From: Geminocystis sp. NIES-3708
Lineage (GTDB): Bacteria > Cyanobacteriota > Cyanobacteriia > Cyanobacteriales > Cyanobacteriaceae
Assembly (NCBI RefSeq): GCF_001548095.1
Contig: NZ_AP014815.1
Span: 2,169,656 to 2,233,655 of the forward strand
DNA length: 64,000 nt
Direction: 5' to 3'
The position numbers and the translations under genes were made by a program. Below are positions 47,112 through 54,394 of the stretch, in pieces. Positions within the stretch are counted from its first letter, which is position 1. The number at the start of each line of letters is the position of its first letter. The notes below the pieces were generated by a model. That model was not told the origin of the DNA. It was given only the letters and a program-made list of their open reading frames with translations, and did not search any database.

Positions 47112-47672
47112 TTATATCCCTTGGTTCGCTTGGTAGTTAGCTATTTCTCGGTCTAATCTTTCGTAATGCTCGATGTAATCAAATTCACCATTAATTAACT
47201 GGTAATAGTCCTGTTCCTCAAGGTATCTTTGGTACTGTCTTTGTGTCTGTTTTTCTTCTATGTCTTCGAGGTATTCCTCAAAACTGCTGAACCCTAGATA
47301 ATTTAATAATGCGTACCCATGTTTACATAAGGCTTTTTCTCCTTCAAATACTATCCATTGATTACCGTAATCTGGACAGGTGCAATCAACAAAGCAATCA
47401 TTTGGGGTTAAGGTATATTCAGTGCTTTTTATCAGGTTCTTAGCTGTATATGTGTTGTCTTTGTTATCTACAATCTCTATGTTATTGCTTCGGGTTTTTC
47501 TCTCTTTTCCTATAACTGCCTTAACTTCTTTTGCAGTTACCTTAATAATTTCTTCTGACTTTAGATGAACTGTGCAATATTCGTTACTGCTAACCTTGAT
47601 CATTTTTATATCCTTACGATCAATCCATGTAACCTTTTCGATGTTACTGAAATTAAATAGTATATGTGACAT
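47112..47672 (-). CDS. SWIM zinc-finger protein 2
   Basis: 186 aa. The motif CTCPDYGNQWIVFEGEKALC then KHGYALLNYL gives C-x-C ... C-x-H, a canonical SWIM finger, preceded by the beta hairpin TAKNLIKSTEYTLTPNDC. The C-terminus is acidic and rich in Gln and Tyr. Its leader shares AATCAAG-type sequence with ssb (47677-47698), and TTGTTA/TATAAT boxes on the minus strand (47728-47733, 47705-47710) with 17-bp spacing give a promoter. Likely early-expressed with ssb. Confidence 0.72.
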   Translation of the reverse strand: MSHILFNFSNIEKVTWIDRKDIKMIKVSSNEYCTVHLKSEEIIKVTAKEVKAVIGKERKTRSNNIEIVDNKDNTYTAKNLIKSTEYTLTPNDCFVDCTCPDYGNQWIVFEGEKALCKHGYALLNYLGFSSFEEYLEDIEEKQTQRQYQRYLEEQDYYQLINGEFDYIEHYERLDREIANYQANQGI

Positions 47673-47676
47673 AACT

Positions 47677-47698
47677 GGTATTTCTTTTTTAACTTGAT
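47677..47698 (-). promoter_or_regulatory. Shared 5' leader motif, SWIM-gene copy
   Basis: On the minus strand, ATCAAGTTAAAAAAGAAATA then CC, ending four bases before the ATG at 47672. Same block as at 44970-44992 and 45721-45741. Confidence 0.7.
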
Positions 47699-47738
47699 AA
47701 CTTAATTATAATCCGTTTTAACAAAAATAACAATAGAA

Positions 47739-47782
47739 TAGCATATATTTTACTTGCTATTTAACAGATAAAGAGTTATAAT
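47739..47782 (+). promoter_or_regulatory. Promoter of 47813 gene with 26-bp operator
   Basis: Operator 47739-47764 is the exact reverse complement of 45080-45105. It overlaps -35 TTGCTA (47754-47759); 17 bp later is -10 TATAAT (47777-47782). The relative placement of operator, -35 and -10 is the same as in the ssb promoter. Confidence 0.8.
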
Positions 47783-47812
47783 AGAAATATCAAGTTAAGA
47801 GGATTATCTATT

Positions 47813-48031
47813 ATGACCGCTAAATTATTTCCCGTTCGGATGGAGCTTTCTACCTATAAATCTTCGGTTTATGCTTCCCGTTGTGAGGAGTTACGCAAGG
47901 CTTTGGACACTATGAAAAAGTTAACTTTATTTGCAGATTTGGAACTTATGGGAGGAGTCGAAAACTATGAGAAGTTAGTTTCTGCTTCTGCCGAGCTTAA
48001 GGCTTTTCTTGATACGCAATGCCCTTTCTAG
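47813..48031 (+). CDS. Small hypothetical protein
   Basis: 72 aa, predicted helical hairpin (SRCEELRKALDTMKKLTLFA, NYEKLVSASAELKAFLD). Not recognised. Ribosome site AAGAGG lies 13 bases before the ATG. First gene of a short rightward unit with the SLOG gene, separated from it by an attenuator-like hairpin. Confidence 0.6.
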   Translation: MTAKLFPVRMELSTYKSSVYASRCEELRKALDTMKKLTLFADLELMGGVENYEKLVSASAELKAFLDTQCPF

Positions 48032-48041
48032 TTTATTTTCT

Positions 48042-48060
48042 ACCTCCTTCGGGGGGTTTT
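48042..48060 (+). terminator. UUCG-tetraloop hairpin before the SLOG gene
   Basis: ACCTCC-TTCG-GGGGGT: six pairs (one wobble) closed by the very stable C(UUCG)G tetraloop, followed by TTTT. It lies between the stop at 48031 and the SLOG start at 48081, so it should attenuate read-through. Confidence 0.7.
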
Positions 48061-48080
48061 ATTCCTATACATTTGAGGTT

Positions 48081-48569
48081 ATGATGCAAATTAGACATTT
48101 TGATGTAGTTGGTTTTTCGGGTTCTCGCTCTTGTTCTCCTGCTATTCTTTATCAGGTTCTTGAGTTGGTTAAGCATAAACAGATTTATGTAGGCTGTGCT
48201 AGAGGTGTAGATGCCACTGTACGCTCTTATTCTCCTCCTAATTTAAGGGTCTTTAAGGCTTCTGATTATGGTACGGGTAAATCTAGCTTTGCTCGGCGGT
48301 CAATGGTAATGGTAAATGAACTTAAGGCTTCTGGGGGGTGTCTTATTTCTTTTCCCTCCTCTCCTTGTCCTTCTGGGTTAAAGCCTTCTCCTAATCCTTT
48401 TAATGGTAAGGGTTCTGGTTCATGGGCAACTCTTGCTTATGCTATTTTCTTAAATGTTCCTTGCTTTATTTACCTTGATAGTTTTCCTGTACCTCATGGA
48501 TGGGGTTTTTCTCCTTCTGTAACTGATTGGTTCGTAGTCTCTCCTGTTAAGCAATATACTATGATTTAA
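48081..48569 (+). CDS. SLOG/DprA-like Rossmann protein
   Basis: 162 aa from the ATG at 48081 (preceded by TGAGG); an upstream in-frame ATG at 48009 would start inside the previous gene and read through the hairpin, so it is not chosen. VVGFSGSRSCSPA at the N-terminus and YVGCARGVDATVRSY form the nucleotide-binding core of the SLOG superfamily (DprA, YspA, LOG). SSFARRSMVMVNELKASGG and GSGSWATLAYAIFLNVPCF complete it. Codon use is pyrimidine-rich compared with neighbours. SLOG proteins bind nucleotide-derived ligands or DNA; the role here is unknown. Confidence 0.68.
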   Translation: MMQIRHFDVVGFSGSRSCSPAILYQVLELVKHKQIYVGCARGVDATVRSYSPPNLRVFKASDYGTGKSSFARRSMVMVNELKASGGCLISFPSSPCPSGLKPSPNPFNGKGSGSWATLAYAIFLNVPCFIYLDSFPVPHGWGFSPSVTDWFVVSPVKQYTMI

Positions 48570-49075
48570 TTGTACTCTGAGAGCCGAAGCCCTCATGCAA
48601 GATTTGAGAAATTATATATACAATTTACCCTCTCTCTCCTCTCCTTTCTTTTCCTTTCTCTCCTTCTAGCTAGTGTCACGAATCCCATTTTTACCTTAAA
48701 CGCATCCCTTATCACCCTTCTAATTTTATGTTAGGCGGTTACTTCACCTAATTCTCTGCATTTTTCCCTAAAATGTGTTACCGCCTTCCTAAATGCGTTA
48801 CAATCTCAAAAATTGATGAGTGAAACGTAATAACATTTTAATTCCGCACTCCGTAAGCTCTGTATTTTACCTGATTTTCTTGTTACTGACCTTTGCTTTT
48901 TTCCTGCTTCTGCGTACCATTGTTCCTTAATTCCTGAAGAATTTTTTATAGTTCCCTATGACTAAAATTTAATAAGCAATAAGTAATCACCAAACCCTGA
49001 AAGTATTTTCACTGAAGGTTTCGGCTATTTTTACCGAATCTAATTTATGAGGATTTTCTCTTTGATGTCATGTAG

Positions 49076-49103
49076 TTGGTAGCTATTTAAAAGTAAATGG
49101 TAG
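49076..49103 (+). repeat. TGGTAG motif, copy 5
   Basis: TTGGTAGCTATTTAAAAG then TAAATGGTAG, 28 bp, differing from copy 3 only in the centre (GCTA for GTAA). Upstream of the RHH gene. Confidence 0.82.
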
Positions 49104-49125
49104 ATTCACTCAAGTTTATGTTAGT

Positions 49126-49152
49126 ATGGTAGTAATTAGTAGCAAATGGTAG
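49126..49152 (+). repeat. TGGTAG motif, copy 6
   Basis: ATGGTAGTAATTAGTAGC then AAATGGTAG, 27 bp, ending 9 bases before the RHH gene start; GGTAG here may also be its ribosome site. Confidence 0.82.
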
Positions 49153-49161
49153 TAAATAATT

Positions 49162-49986
49162 ATGGGTTCAACTCAGGTAAGTTTCAGGCTAGATACAGAT
49201 GTTTACAATGACTTCTCAGCAAAAATCAAGGAGTTGGGGATTAGTAAACAAAGTTTTTATGAACGGGCGATCACCCTATTAATCTCTGGTAAGTTCCCTT
49301 TTGATTCTGATGGTAGCAATAAGGTAGCAATTGATAGTAAGGATATTGAACAGGTAGTAAAGGATAATCTACAGGATTTAGCTAAAATGGTAGCTGATAA
49401 CCCTGATTTCCTTCAGTTAGTTTCATCCCATATCATAAAATTGAAAGATACAAATAACATCCCTGTAAAAGAAGCTCAAATCCTTACTGCTACTGGATTA
49501 AAAACCCAGAAATTAATCAGTGAGAATGCTGATAAGATAGCTAGTACTGATAATGAGTTAAAGGTTATGGAGTCTGTAGATATTGAGGTTAATGCAGTGT
49601 CAGGAATACCACTGTTAGAAAAGTCAGCAGGGTTAAATCCTTTATGTATTAAGGACATAGCTAGTTTTGATGTTGAAATGTTAGCAGAATTAAATACTAA
49701 AACAGTAAAGGATAAGGATATTGAGGATACCCCAGAAATAATTAATAAGTCTGATTCTCAAGGTGATTTTGTTGTTAGTCAAGTATTTATCGATAAGTTA
49801 AAAGCTCTTCCTTACAGATTTAATACTCAAAGAGATTTAGAATTAGCTCTGGGTATTCCTGAAACTTATTTGAGTAAATATAAGAAAAATCCTGAGAAAT
49901 TGGTTCGGTGGCAACCTTACCTAAATGCCCTTGAGATAATTGATGGGGTTTATGTTAATAAATTTAGTACTGATAAACCTAAATAA
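49162..49986 (+). CDS. Ribbon-helix-helix DNA-binding protein
   Basis: 274 aa. The N-terminal 45 residues (STQVSFRLDTDVYNDFSAKI, LGISKQSFYERAITLLISG) are a ribbon-helix-helix domain with the typical strand T-Q-V-S-F-R-L. The middle is an acidic, Lys-rich, probably disordered linker. The C-terminus (FNTQRDLELALGIPETYLSK) looks like a second helix-turn-helix. Two TGGTAG motifs sit directly before the gene, so autoregulation through them is a reasonable hypothesis; a partition (ParG/CopG-like) or repressor role is possible. Confidence 0.65.
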   Translation: MGSTQVSFRLDTDVYNDFSAKIKELGISKQSFYERAITLLISGKFPFDSDGSNKVAIDSKDIEQVVKDNLQDLAKMVADNPDFLQLVSSHIIKLKDTNNIPVKEAQILTATGLKTQKLISENADKIASTDNELKVMESVDIEVNAVSGIPLLEKSAGLNPLCIKDIASFDVEMLAELNTKTVKDKDIEDTPEIINKSDSQGDFVVSQVFIDKLKALPYRFNTQRDLELALGIPETYLSKYKKNPEKLVRWQPYLNALEIIDGVYVNKFSTDKPK

Positions 49987-50055
49987 TAGAACTAATGTAC
50001 CTCCCCTTAATGTCTGGGTAAAGGTCTTTGATTGTTTTAGCGGAATTTAGGGGGA

Positions 50056-50304
50056 TTAGCTTAATTTTTTTTTGATATTTTCACAGTTTACTAAATATCT
50101 ATTACCATTCATTCGGTAATCTACCCCTTTTTTTAGGATGCCTTTTTTAATTCTGTTTTTGACCACATAATAAGATATTCCTGTAATTCTGACAGATTCT
50201 TTTAGGGTTTGCCATTTTTCTTTTTGAACATAACTTCTAACTTGCTCTTTTAAGTACTCCACATCTTTTTTTAATTGCTTAATTTCTAGCTCGTGGTTCA
50301 TCAT
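50056..50304 (-). CDS. Small coiled-coil/HTH protein, possible excisionase-type
   Basis: 82 aa. The N-terminal 30 residues form a coiled coil (ELEIKQLKKDVEYLKEQVRS). They are followed by a winged-helix-like segment (ESVRITGISYYVVKNRIKKG, GVDYRMNGNRYLVN) resembling excisionase/MerR-type DNA-binding folds. A helper of the integrase or a regulator of the adjacent motif cluster are both possible. Confidence 0.5.
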   Translation of the reverse strand: MMNHELEIKQLKKDVEYLKEQVRSYVQKEKWQTLKESVRITGISYYVVKNRIKKGILKKGVDYRMNGNRYLVNCENIKKKLS

Positions 50305-51163
50305 ATTTTTATTGCTATACAGAATTTACGAAAACCTTATAGTAGTATTTCTTCCTATCAATTTTTCTATTGTAACATGATTTTCTGGGTTTTTCTATAT
50401 TATTTTGCTTTTTATCTTGCACTGTCAAGCTAGTAGCTATTTATTTTTATACTTTAACTATATTACTTTTCTCTGCTTTCTCGTGCCAGTAGTAAAGTCC
50501 CCCCCCCTTCTCTTTCTTCTCAGCACTGTTGTACTAATATTCAGAGAAATAATGACAACATTTCAGTAATATGACTCCTGAGCAAAAATCTATTATCAAG
50601 GCTTTCCCGTCTGCTTTCCCTCATTTATCAAGAATCTCTGGTTTATCCTGTGCTAAACAAATATTCTGGTAAGCGATCGCCAAAAATAAGGGAAATTACT
50701 AAGGTTTAATCTTTATATTGTAGTATTAGTAATGAGAGACAGTAAATTGTTTGCCGTCCCCTACCGTCCCCCTTGCCGTCCCCCTGTCTAAGCTATATAT
50801 ATCAAGGCTTTTATAGTTAAGAGGACAGTAAGACAGTAAAATTTGATTTCTTCAGCAAAGGGAACACCACCCTCAACTACTGGTTCGTAAAAAAAATGAT
50901 AAATGTTTATTGCTAATTGTAGTTTGTGGTAAAAATTTAGCTTATTTAGAAAAAAACTATCCCTATATACTAAGAAACTGCTGTCCGTCCGTCTTACCGT
51001 CCCCTTTTCCTTAAAACTTTTGCTATATAAGGATTATAGAGGAGACAGTAAGGGGGACAGTAGATTTTTGGTTAAAATAGGTGAAAATAACAAAACCTCA
51101 GAACTGTTATGCTCTAAGGTTTACAAGATTTTATGTAATATGGGACATGGGGGACAGTAAATT
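50305..51163. other. 859-bp intergenic region with repeat cluster
   Basis: No convincing gene (a 33-codon frame at 50571-50672 ends at a HIP1 site and is not called). It contains a C9 tract at 50499-50507 and a TCGTGCCAGTAGTAAA word (50481) shared with 46791 (TCGTGCCAGTGGTAAA). About ten GGGGACRGTAA-type motifs occupy 50738-51160. Confidence 0.6.
50738..51160. repeat. Cluster of about ten GGGGACRGTAA motifs
   Basis: Plus-strand GACAGTAA at 50738, 50824, 50832, 51044 and 51153, and GACAGTAG at 51056. The reverse form CCGTCCCC is at 50754, 50764 and 50776, and CTTACCGTCCCC at 50993. Opposed copies flank AT-rich segments (CTATATATAT near 50793, GCTATATAAGG near 51022), suggesting a centromere, origin or operator array. 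Confidence 0.8.
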
Positions 51164-53926
51164 TTACCAAGGGGCATTTTCAGGGGTAATAACTATTTTT
51201 TCTCCTGTTTGTTCACCAGAAAATAAGGTTGGTTGCTCTTCTCCTTCATCTTTAATTCGTAATCCTTTAAGTCCTCTTTTTTCACTATTATTTATTTTGA
51301 TTTTGCAAGGAGTGTAATGTATTTTTTTATCATCAAGGATACCTCTGATAGCTTCACCTAATTTACAATGATTAGTGAATTTAGTTTGTATTCTTAATTT
51401 TTCCATTTTTGTAATAAAGTCTATCCATAACTTTTCTGTACTTAGTTTAGAATCAGGGCTTATGACTAACCATTCATTTAAGTAGCTGGTTAAGGGATCT
51501 TCGTTTAAATCATCTTCTATCATTCTTTCTCGGTAGCCTTCGGAGTATGATTCAGGTTTAGCTATTATTTTCTCCATTTCTTCGGTGGTCATTTCCAGTA
51601 GATAATTGAGAAAACCACTGATTTCTGCTCTTAATTTATCAGCAAGGTAAATATCAGGAGTGTTAGGTACATTATTAAAGTCTATGTGTCTGCGTCTTCT
51701 TTCAAGAGCTTTGGCACGGTCTGAGGCTCTTACTCGTTCATTACCATTTACTAATACACATCCTTCGTATAGTTTGCTCCCTCCTCCTTTTTGTAGCTTT
51801 TTATTAATATTTAAGGCTTCCTTTCCTGTGATTTTTAGGAGGTTATTAGGTCTTTTATGAAACTGTGTGGCTTCAGAAATAACTACTAATTTTTTATCAT
51901 GGTATTCATCAAAGGTAAATTTATCTTCTAAATCTTCTATTGAGGTGTTATAGCAGTTAGTTTGTCCTACTAAATCAGTAACTAATCCTGTGAAGGTGCT
52001 TTTACCTGATCCTTTTTTACCGATAATTTCTAAGAAAAATTCTAGGTCATACCGAGAGGTTAATATTGCTCTTACACAGGCTTTTAGGATTAATAAATCT
52101 CCTTTTCTGCTGACTCCTTCATTTAAGAATCTCAGGACTGTTTCACATTGAGCATCTGGGATATAATCATAATTTAAGATGTAATTATTTAAAAACTCTG
52201 AGTTATGGGGTAATAGCTCTTTGGTGGTTAGGTTAAGGATACCGTTTTTAAGGGGTAAATAATTCTTATATAGTTCAAGCCTTTGTTTTTCTCTGTTTTC
52301 TTCTTGTTCCTTACTAAGACTTAATTTAATGGTCATTAAGTAGTAAATATCTTTAGATTTAGTAGCATTAATTTGGTGACTAAAGGGGCTATAACCTGTT
52401 AAATTGCACCATTCCAGAGATTTTTCACTGTAGGTGCTATCAATCATTTTCTTTACCATTGTTTCGGTGATGATGGAGAAATGATTATTAGTTCCGTAAT
52501 AATACCATGATTGACTAAGGGAAGAATAATAAAGGGTTTTATCATACCTCGTTACTATTTCATTCAGTATATTTTCTGCTTTTGTGTACTCAGTGTATTG
52601 ATTTTTAAGTTCTTTATTTGATTGAGGGCGATCACTTCGGGGGTCTGCTATTCCTGAGTTTAATCCGCTTTTGATCGTACTTTCTACATTACTTATTCCT
52701 GTGTCTGCTACTTTGCCGTTTATGTGACTAGCTTGTAGCATTACCATTTCTATCAGGTCTTGGTTAAGTCCTTGATTTACTAATTGTCCTAAATTGTAAC
52801 TAGCGGTATTTAGGTAATTGTTTCTGTCGTCTGTGAGGTTGGCAACTTTTAGGTACTCCTTCTCAAGGGCTTTGGCTAGGTAAGGGTTGGTAGGTAAGTT
52901 TAACCCTAATTTATGCAGTAATACTACTAAATCAGGTACTTTATGAGAGTTATTGGTTACAGGGGCTTTCTGATTATTATAACTACTGGTACGATCTAGC
53001 TTAGGGGTGATTGGGATTACTTTATCAAGGTCTTCTGGGGTATATCTGAGAGAGCGGTCGCAAAGGTCATGGAGTATTGTTGTTTCTTTGCCTGAGTATG
53101 TACCTTTTTTAACGTAAGGACATTGGGGTAATCGGAGTAACTGACAAATATCTCTTAGTGAGGTATCGGATTTACTGTAATCCATTAATTTATCCTGTAA
53201 AGCTCTCCATTGTTTTGCTGGTGTGGGGTCTTTTAATACCCAGTAAAAATGAATTGATTTACCACCTGTATGTATGGCAAGGGTAGGTTTTGGTAATTTC
53301 AGTTTATCTATTATTGTTAATTGTTGTTGGTAGGTGAGGTTATCAAACTCCATATAGTGAGTTCTTCCTGTTAGTATATGCTCTTGTTTATATCCATATT
53401 TTTTAAGGTGTTCTCCTTGAGGTATATCTGATTTTTGTCCGTAACTGTTAGGTACAAAATAATAAGCAGTTAAGGGTTTGAGATTTAGTTGTTTTAGGGG
53501 ATAAGGGTTTGTAATCGTCACTGTTTTCCCTTTTTCATCAAATCCTCTGATTCTGATTAAGTCATTTTCTTTATAGCCTAATGTGTCAAATACCGAGTTA
53601 ACTATTTCTAGGTCTTCTTTACTGAGATGGGTTTTAGGTATATATTCCTTAATTTCTGTGTTGTTATCTTTTATTTCTTTACTATTTTTCTGTTTGTCAA
53701 AATCAAAATCATCCCAACAATTATCAGTGTTAGAGTTATTTTCTGTGCTGTCATTCCAAGAATCTGCTATAATATTATTAGTAGATAATTTTGTCTGTTC
53801 TGAGATTACCTCTGTACTTTTAGTGGTTAATTCTTGATTTTCTGGAGAATCGCCCAATATATATTCAGTAGGGGTAACAGCTTGATTGAGAGTGGTCTTG
53901 AGATGGTTGTTAATTTCTAAGTTCAT
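51164..53926 (-). CDS. Primase-helicase (AEP/RepB-like primase plus D5-type SF3 helicase)
   Basis: 920 aa. After an acidic, poorly structured first 90 residues, a primase domain shows MEFDN (192-196) and GGKSIHFYW (221-229), the hxD and sxH motifs of archaeo-eukaryotic/RepB primases, then CQLLRLPQCPY. The C-terminal half is a D5-type superfamily 3 helicase: NGILNLTTKELLPH, Walker A GKKGSGKST (636-644), Walker B LVVISEA (680-686), sensor GCVLVNGNE (722-730) and Arg-rich RRRR finger. Such fusions replicate phages and plasmids. With the iteron initiator and SSB it indicates autonomous replication after excision. Confidence 0.88.
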   Translation of the reverse strand: MNLEINNHLKTTLNQAVTPTEYILGDSPENQELTTKSTEVISEQTKLSTNNIIADSWNDSTENNSNTDNCWDDFDFDKQKNSKEIKDNNTEIKEYIPKTHLSKEDLEIVNSVFDTLGYKENDLIRIRGFDEKGKTVTITNPYPLKQLNLKPLTAYYFVPNSYGQKSDIPQGEHLKKYGYKQEHILTGRTHYMEFDNLTYQQQLTIIDKLKLPKPTLAIHTGGKSIHFYWVLKDPTPAKQWRALQDKLMDYSKSDTSLRDICQLLRLPQCPYVKKGTYSGKETTILHDLCDRSLRYTPEDLDKVIPITPKLDRTSSYNNQKAPVTNNSHKVPDLVVLLHKLGLNLPTNPYLAKALEKEYLKVANLTDDRNNYLNTASYNLGQLVNQGLNQDLIEMVMLQASHINGKVADTGISNVESTIKSGLNSGIADPRSDRPQSNKELKNQYTEYTKAENILNEIVTRYDKTLYYSSLSQSWYYYGTNNHFSIITETMVKKMIDSTYSEKSLEWCNLTGYSPFSHQINATKSKDIYYLMTIKLSLSKEQEENREKQRLELYKNYLPLKNGILNLTTKELLPHNSEFLNNYILNYDYIPDAQCETVLRFLNEGVSRKGDLLILKACVRAILTSRYDLEFFLEIIGKKGSGKSTFTGLVTDLVGQTNCYNTSIEDLEDKFTFDEYHDKKLVVISEATQFHKRPNNLLKITGKEALNINKKLQKGGGSKLYEGCVLVNGNERVRASDRAKALERRRRHIDFNNVPNTPDIYLADKLRAEISGFLNYLLEMTTEEMEKIIAKPESYSEGYRERMIEDDLNEDPLTSYLNEWLVISPDSKLSTEKLWIDFITKMEKLRIQTKFTNHCKLGEAIRGILDDKKIHYTPCKIKINNSEKRGLKGLRIKDEGEEQPTLFSGEQTGEKIVITPENAPW

Positions 53927-54004
53927 GATTTTAATTATTTTATTTGAAAGATTTATACGAAATAGGTAAGATTACTTCAGGGGTGTTCTTACCTTTTTTA
54001 GTGA

Positions 54005-54202
54005 TTATTTTTTCGAGTATTTTTCGAGTATTAGTGTTACTGCTTCTCTGTTAATTTCTGCCATTGGTTTTTTTAAGGTAGATTGTAGTTCTTTAAGTTG
54101 CTTGTAAGTGTTTTCTGTAATCTGAAATTTATTTATCCATTTCACGGGTTCTTTTTCTCTGTAAAGCATATTTTTTACTTTGTAATTAATTTCTTTGTAC
54201 AT
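54005..54202 (-). CDS. Small RHH-like protein
   Basis: 65 aa, basic; the C-terminal half (FQITENTYKQLKELQSTLKK, AEINREAVTLILEKYSK) resembles a ribbon-helix-helix domain. It lies between integrase and primase, the place where a directionality or copy-number regulator would be expected. Start codon uncertain; ATG codons at residues 1 and 12 are possible. Confidence 0.5.
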   Translation of the reverse strand: MYKEINYKVKNMLYREKEPVKWINKFQITENTYKQLKELQSTLKKPMAEINREAVTLILEKYSKK

Positions 54203-54394
54203 ATATTGGGCGAAAATAATAAAACGTTAAAAATAAAAGGCAATAAACTATAGAAATAACTGATAATTTAGGAGATAATCTATAAGTTTGATCAATAAAA
54301 GGGAGTAGAGAAAAAAGAGGGGCAACAAAACATGGCTCGAAAAAGTCGGAGAGAGTATAAGAAGTACACACAAGAGCATGATATAGTACAGAGA

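Larger units (their letters stand above)
48570..49161. other. Long intergenic region with homopyrimidine tract
   Basis: 592 bp without a gene. 48628-48667 is 40 nt of C and T only. It is followed by several GTTAC/GCGTTAC words and an imperfect inverted pair GGCGGT/ACCGCC (near 48734 and 48780). Two TGGTAG motif copies occupy 49076-49152, right before the RHH gene. Confidence 0.6.

Noticed and set aside
50571-50672. 33-codon frame starting MTPEQKSIIKAF
   Set aside because: Short, no ribosome site and no related protein recognised; could be a gene remnant but not supportable.
54186-54371. 61-codon hydrophobic frame between the RHH-like gene and the integrase
   Set aside because: Overlaps the neighbouring gene start, no ribosome site, and the translation looks random apart from Leu/Phe/Tyr from AT-rich DNA.
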